A stretch of 64,000 nt of DNA from Tetragenococcus solitarius NBRC 100494. GTDB lineage: Bacteria; Bacillota; Bacilli; Lactobacillales; Enterococcaceae. The stretch spans positions 1-64,000 of the forward strand of contig NZ_BCPY01000002.1 of assembly GCF_001544195.1 (NCBI RefSeq). The letters are read 5' to 3'. This document shows positions 61,933 through 64,000 of this stretch, piece after piece. Both the position numbers and the translations under genes were made by a program. Each line of letters starts with the position of its first letter. The stretch's first letter is position 1. Below the pieces are notes generated by a model, which saw only the letters and a list, made by a program, of their open reading frames with translations, made no database searches and was not told where the DNA came from.

Positions 61933-63075
61933 TTATTTACGCTTTCCCCAATATTGAAAATAGTCTGTTCTTAGCGAGCCATTATACAATTTTCTTTTCT
62001 TCGTTGCTTTTTGACCGTAATAATCTTCAAATGCCAAATCGCTGGTTAAGATATATTTGCTCCAGGTGGTTAATGGCTTAAATACTGTGCCCATTTCTTC
62101 GTAAAGTTTTTGTGCGCTATTTTCCTCACCCAAACGTTCTCCATAAGGCGGGTTAGCAACAATCACACCATGTTCTTTTTCAGTTTTAAAATCTTTTAAT
62201 GCTTGTTGCTTAAAAGTGATTGAATCCCCTAATCCTATTTCATCGGCATTTGCGCGTGCAATGTCAACCATTTCCCCATTAATATCAAAGCCTGTAATAT
62301 CTAATTTAGCATCATAATCGGCTGTAGTTTCTGCTTCATTACGTACACGTTCAAAAACGTCACTTGGCATCCATTCCCATTGTTCACAAGCAAAACTCCG
62401 ATTAAAACCAGGAGCCATTTGGTGTCCAATTAATGCAGCTTCAATACATAAAGTACCCGAACCACAAACTGGATCAATAAACGGTTTATCTTTACGCCAA
62501 TTCGTCAGCATAACAAGAGCTGCAGCCATATTCTCTTTTAATGGCGCTCCTCCCTTTTCCAAACGGTAACCACGCTTAAACAAACTTTCTCCTGTAGTGT
62601 CTAACAAAATCATCACATGGTCTTTACGTAAAATGACCTCTAATTTATATAAAGCTCCGGTTTCAGTTAAGGGAACATTTTGAGGACGGTGATAATAAGA
62701 TCGCATCCGTTCTACAATAGCTTTTTTAGTGATCGCTTGACAATCTGGGGTGCTATAAAGTTTCGATTTAATTGATTTACCAGCTACCGGAAAAGCAGCA
62801 TCCAGTGGAAGATATTCTTCCCAAGGCAAAGCTTTTACCTTTTCAAATAATTCATCAAAACTATAAGCATCGAATTCACCGACTACAATTTTTATACGAT
62901 CAGCTGTACGCAGCCATAAGTTCGTTTGTGCTATGGTTTCTAAAGTTCCCTGAAAACGGGCTCTCCCATTTTCAACTTGGCATTCAATTCCTAAATGTCT
63001 TAGTTCTTTGCCTGTTAAAGCTTCCAATCCGCTTGCAGCTGTAGCAATTAAATCAAAGCGTTGGTTATCTTTCAT
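61933..63075 (-). CDS. class I SAM-dependent RNA methyltransferase, RlmL/YpsC type
   Basis: A 380-residue protein with N-terminal ferredoxin-like and THUMP RNA-binding domains (RFDLIATAASGLEALTGKELR) and a C-terminal methyltransferase domain with FIDPVCGSGTLCIEAALI (SAM motif) and VANPPYGERLGEE (NPPY N-methylation motif). It corresponds to the single-domain RlmL part that makes m2G2445-type marks in 23S rRNA. A longer frame begins at 63099, but GGGGGA fits the ATG at 63075. Its neighbour is rnpB, as in related genomes. Confidence 0.93.
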   Translation of the reverse strand: MKDNQRFDLIATAASGLEALTGKELRHLGIECQVENGRARFQGTLETIAQTNLWLRTADRIKIVVGEFDAYSFDELFEKVKALPWEEYLPLDAAFPVAGKSIKSKLYSTPDCQAITKKAIVERMRSYYHRPQNVPLTETGALYKLEVILRKDHVMILLDTTGESLFKRGYRLEKGGAPLKENMAAALVMLTNWRKDKPFIDPVCGSGTLCIEAALIGHQMAPGFNRSFACEQWEWMPSDVFERVRNEAETTADYDAKLDITGFDINGEMVDIARANADEIGLGDSITFKQQALKDFKTEKEHGVIVANPPYGERLGEENSAQKLYEEMGTVFKPLTTWSKYILTSDLAFEDYYGQKATKKRKLYNGSLRTDYFQYWGKRK

Positions 63076-63105
63076 AATTTCCCCCAAAATATTTTTCATT
63101 TTGAT

Positions 63106-63130
63106 AAAAAAAACCTCCCGTTCTGGAAGG
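63106..63130 (-). terminator. terminator of rnpB
   Basis: On the minus strand CCTTCC (63130-63125) and GGGAGG (63119-63114) pair over a short loop, followed by a run of eight T to 63106. Confidence 0.8.
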
Positions 63131-63148
63131 ATTTTTCCCCTGATTAAT

Positions 63149-63540
63149 GTGATTTTCTATAAGCCATGTTTTGTCCAGTCATTTTACAGGGAGCAAAATA
63201 ACTTGGATAATCATCTATCTACAATGAAAACATTGCCTTTTTGCTAGCGTTGAATTCCGCCGCAAAAAGCGCCCCGACCTTGGTTTGGGTTGCTCACTCG
63301 AGGGGTTTACCGCGTTCCACCAATAAGGTTTGCCTTATTGCTTCGTCACTGTGGCACTTTCAAGGATACTCAAGCATAGCACAATAAATGCACCTTAGCT
63401 TTTTTTCCTGCCGTTATTTCTGAGAAGAAATACCCCAGCTTATTTTTTCGCTGAGCACGAACACTACAGGCATCTCAGCCAGTGTGAGCATGGACTTTCC
63501 TCAGCTTGATTAGCTCAAGCCGCGATTATCCGAAAACCAC
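63149..63540 (-). ncRNA. rnpB: RNase P RNA, Bacillus (type B) class
   Basis: The catalytic RNA of ribonuclease P, which trims tRNA 5' ends. The conserved GAGGAAAGTCCATGCTCACAC (around 63503-63482 on the reverse strand) and the region GAGTATCCTTGAAAGTGCCACAGTGACGAAG, CGCGGTAAACCCCTCGAG and the end AAAACATGGCTTATAG are all present. P1 pairs GTGGTTTTC (63540-63532) with GAAAATCAC (63157-63149), giving about 392 nt. Its terminator follows at 63106-63130. Confidence 0.96.
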
Positions 63541-63550
63541 AAATTCTTTT

Positions 63551-64000
63551 TTAAAACTTGCGTGTTTTTTCTAAATCATCATCATCAGATGGTCGGCTAA
63601 CACTTGCTCGATTGTCAACTGATCTAGTATTCCCCATTTCATTATCATCTTGACGATTATAGTCCTCTGCTGTTTGAGAAGACCGAGCATCGACATTTAC
63701 TTCTTGGTCTAATTTTTTACCGAAGACCTCTTTTTCAAGGTTTGACAGTCTTTTTAAAATGTCAAAGTTTGTCACCGTTTGGCTTTTAGTCGATGATTCG
63801 GGTTGCCTACGTGCGCCCGTTGCCTGACTTTTACTTAACTGAGCAATCTTTGCATTTAGACGATCATTTTCTTCTTGTAATGTTAAAACTTCTTTATTAT
63901 AAGCTTCGTAGTCCTTGATTACGCCGTCTAAAAATTCGTCAACCTCTACAGGATCATAACCACGCATTTTTGTTTTAAATTCTTGTTGTAAAATATCCTT
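63551..64000 (-). CDS. gpsB: cell-division regulator GpsB (start outside the window)
   Basis: GpsB is a DivIVA-like coiled-coil protein that places peptidoglycan synthases during division. The window contains the region from [25 protein letters not shown], then a coiled coil [21 protein letters not shown], a low-complexity linker and the C-terminal [21 protein letters not shown] trimerisation helix followed by an acidic tail. The frame is open to the edge at 64000, so the first residues (normally MxxINLTP) are missing. It lies upstream of rnpB as in many Firmicutes. Confidence 0.92.
   Translation of the reverse strand, partial: KDILQQEFKTKMRGYDPVEVDEFLDGVIKDYEAYNKEVLTLQEENDRLNAKIAQLSKSQATGARRQPESSTKSQTVTNFDILKRLSNLEKEVFGKKLDQEVNVDARSSQTAEDYNRQDDNEMGNTRSVDNRASVSRPSDDDDLEKTRKF

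Noticed and set aside
63008-63247. A plus-strand frame of 79 codons opposite rnpB
   Set aside because: It runs across the rlmL-type start and RNase P RNA; no ribosome binding site, and the minus strand fully explains the sequence.

Overview
The window looks like chromosomal DNA from a low-GC member of the Lactobacillales, most likely an Enterococcaceae relative; Tetragenococcus is my best guess, but this is inference from gene content (QueT under a preQ1-II type element, EbsA-like and EbsC/YbaK-type proteins, GpsB next to RNase P RNA, SatD/SatE, and a CYP152-type peroxygenase). No rRNA, tRNA, CRISPR array or complete insertion sequence was recognised.

Layout. (1) 1-8.3 kb is an accessory-looking, AT-rich and partly decayed stretch. 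It holds a P-loop kinase, a D-2-hydroxyacid dehydrogenase, an EbsC/YbaK-type deacylase, three RelB/DinJ-type antitoxin loci without an intact toxin (one YafQ-type toxin is a pseudogene), a Tad2/DUF2829-like gene stopped by an amber codon and overlapping an SDR gene, queT, and an antitoxin gene that overlaps a divergent tyrosine recombinase. (2) 8.4-12 kb carries a P450 fatty-acid peroxygenase, a DegV protein and an LCP enzyme. (3) 12-24 kb, minus strand, is an aromatic block: aroE-aroF-aroB-aroC-tyrA-aroA-aroK-pheA, preceded by a probable tryptophan ABC transporter (trpX-trpY-trpZ). (4) 24-27 kb: rqcH and an alpha-type carbonic anhydrase. (5) 26.8-36.8 kb, minus strand: a pyr operon, pyrR-uraA-pyrB-pyrC-carA-carB-pyrF-pyrE, with a PyrR-type leader attenuator. 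(6) 36.8-64 kb: housekeeping genes, including rluD-type, lspA, fhs, ebsA-like, RNase HI, cls, a CDF transporter, alaS with a T-box, a deoxyinosine glycosylase-GNAT fusion, a DEAD-box helicase, an M32 carboxypeptidase, satE/satD, an M20 dipeptidase, a Na/Pi cotransporter, an RlmL-type methyltransferase, rnpB and the start-truncated gpsB. A decayed GAPDH fragment lies at 61631-61893.

The most striking signal is regulatory. Both the trpXYZ unit and the aro operon begin with a sigma-A type promoter, a short leader ORF with a good Shine-Dalgarno, and a chain of mutually exclusive RNA pairings ending in two hairpins. The leader before trpXYZ encodes ...TWQSWYKTLY (two Trp codons). The leader before aroE encodes an 18-residue peptide ending NNYYFSYFR (five Tyr/Phe codons in the last six residues before Arg). 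In both, the same seven-segment register can be drawn: pairings 1:2, 3:4, 5:6 oppose 2:3, 4:5, 6:7. This predicts ribosome-mediated transcription attenuation by charged tRNA-Trp and tRNA-Tyr/Phe, where T-boxes are the usual Firmicute solution (alaS in this same window has one). No terminator is visible between trpZ and the aro promoter, so trp transcripts probably enter the aro attenuator too.

Coding starts were moved from the longest open frame where a Shine-Dalgarno, overlap or family alignment supports a later start; each case is stated. Function calls rest on recognised motifs and family resemblance, not on database searches.
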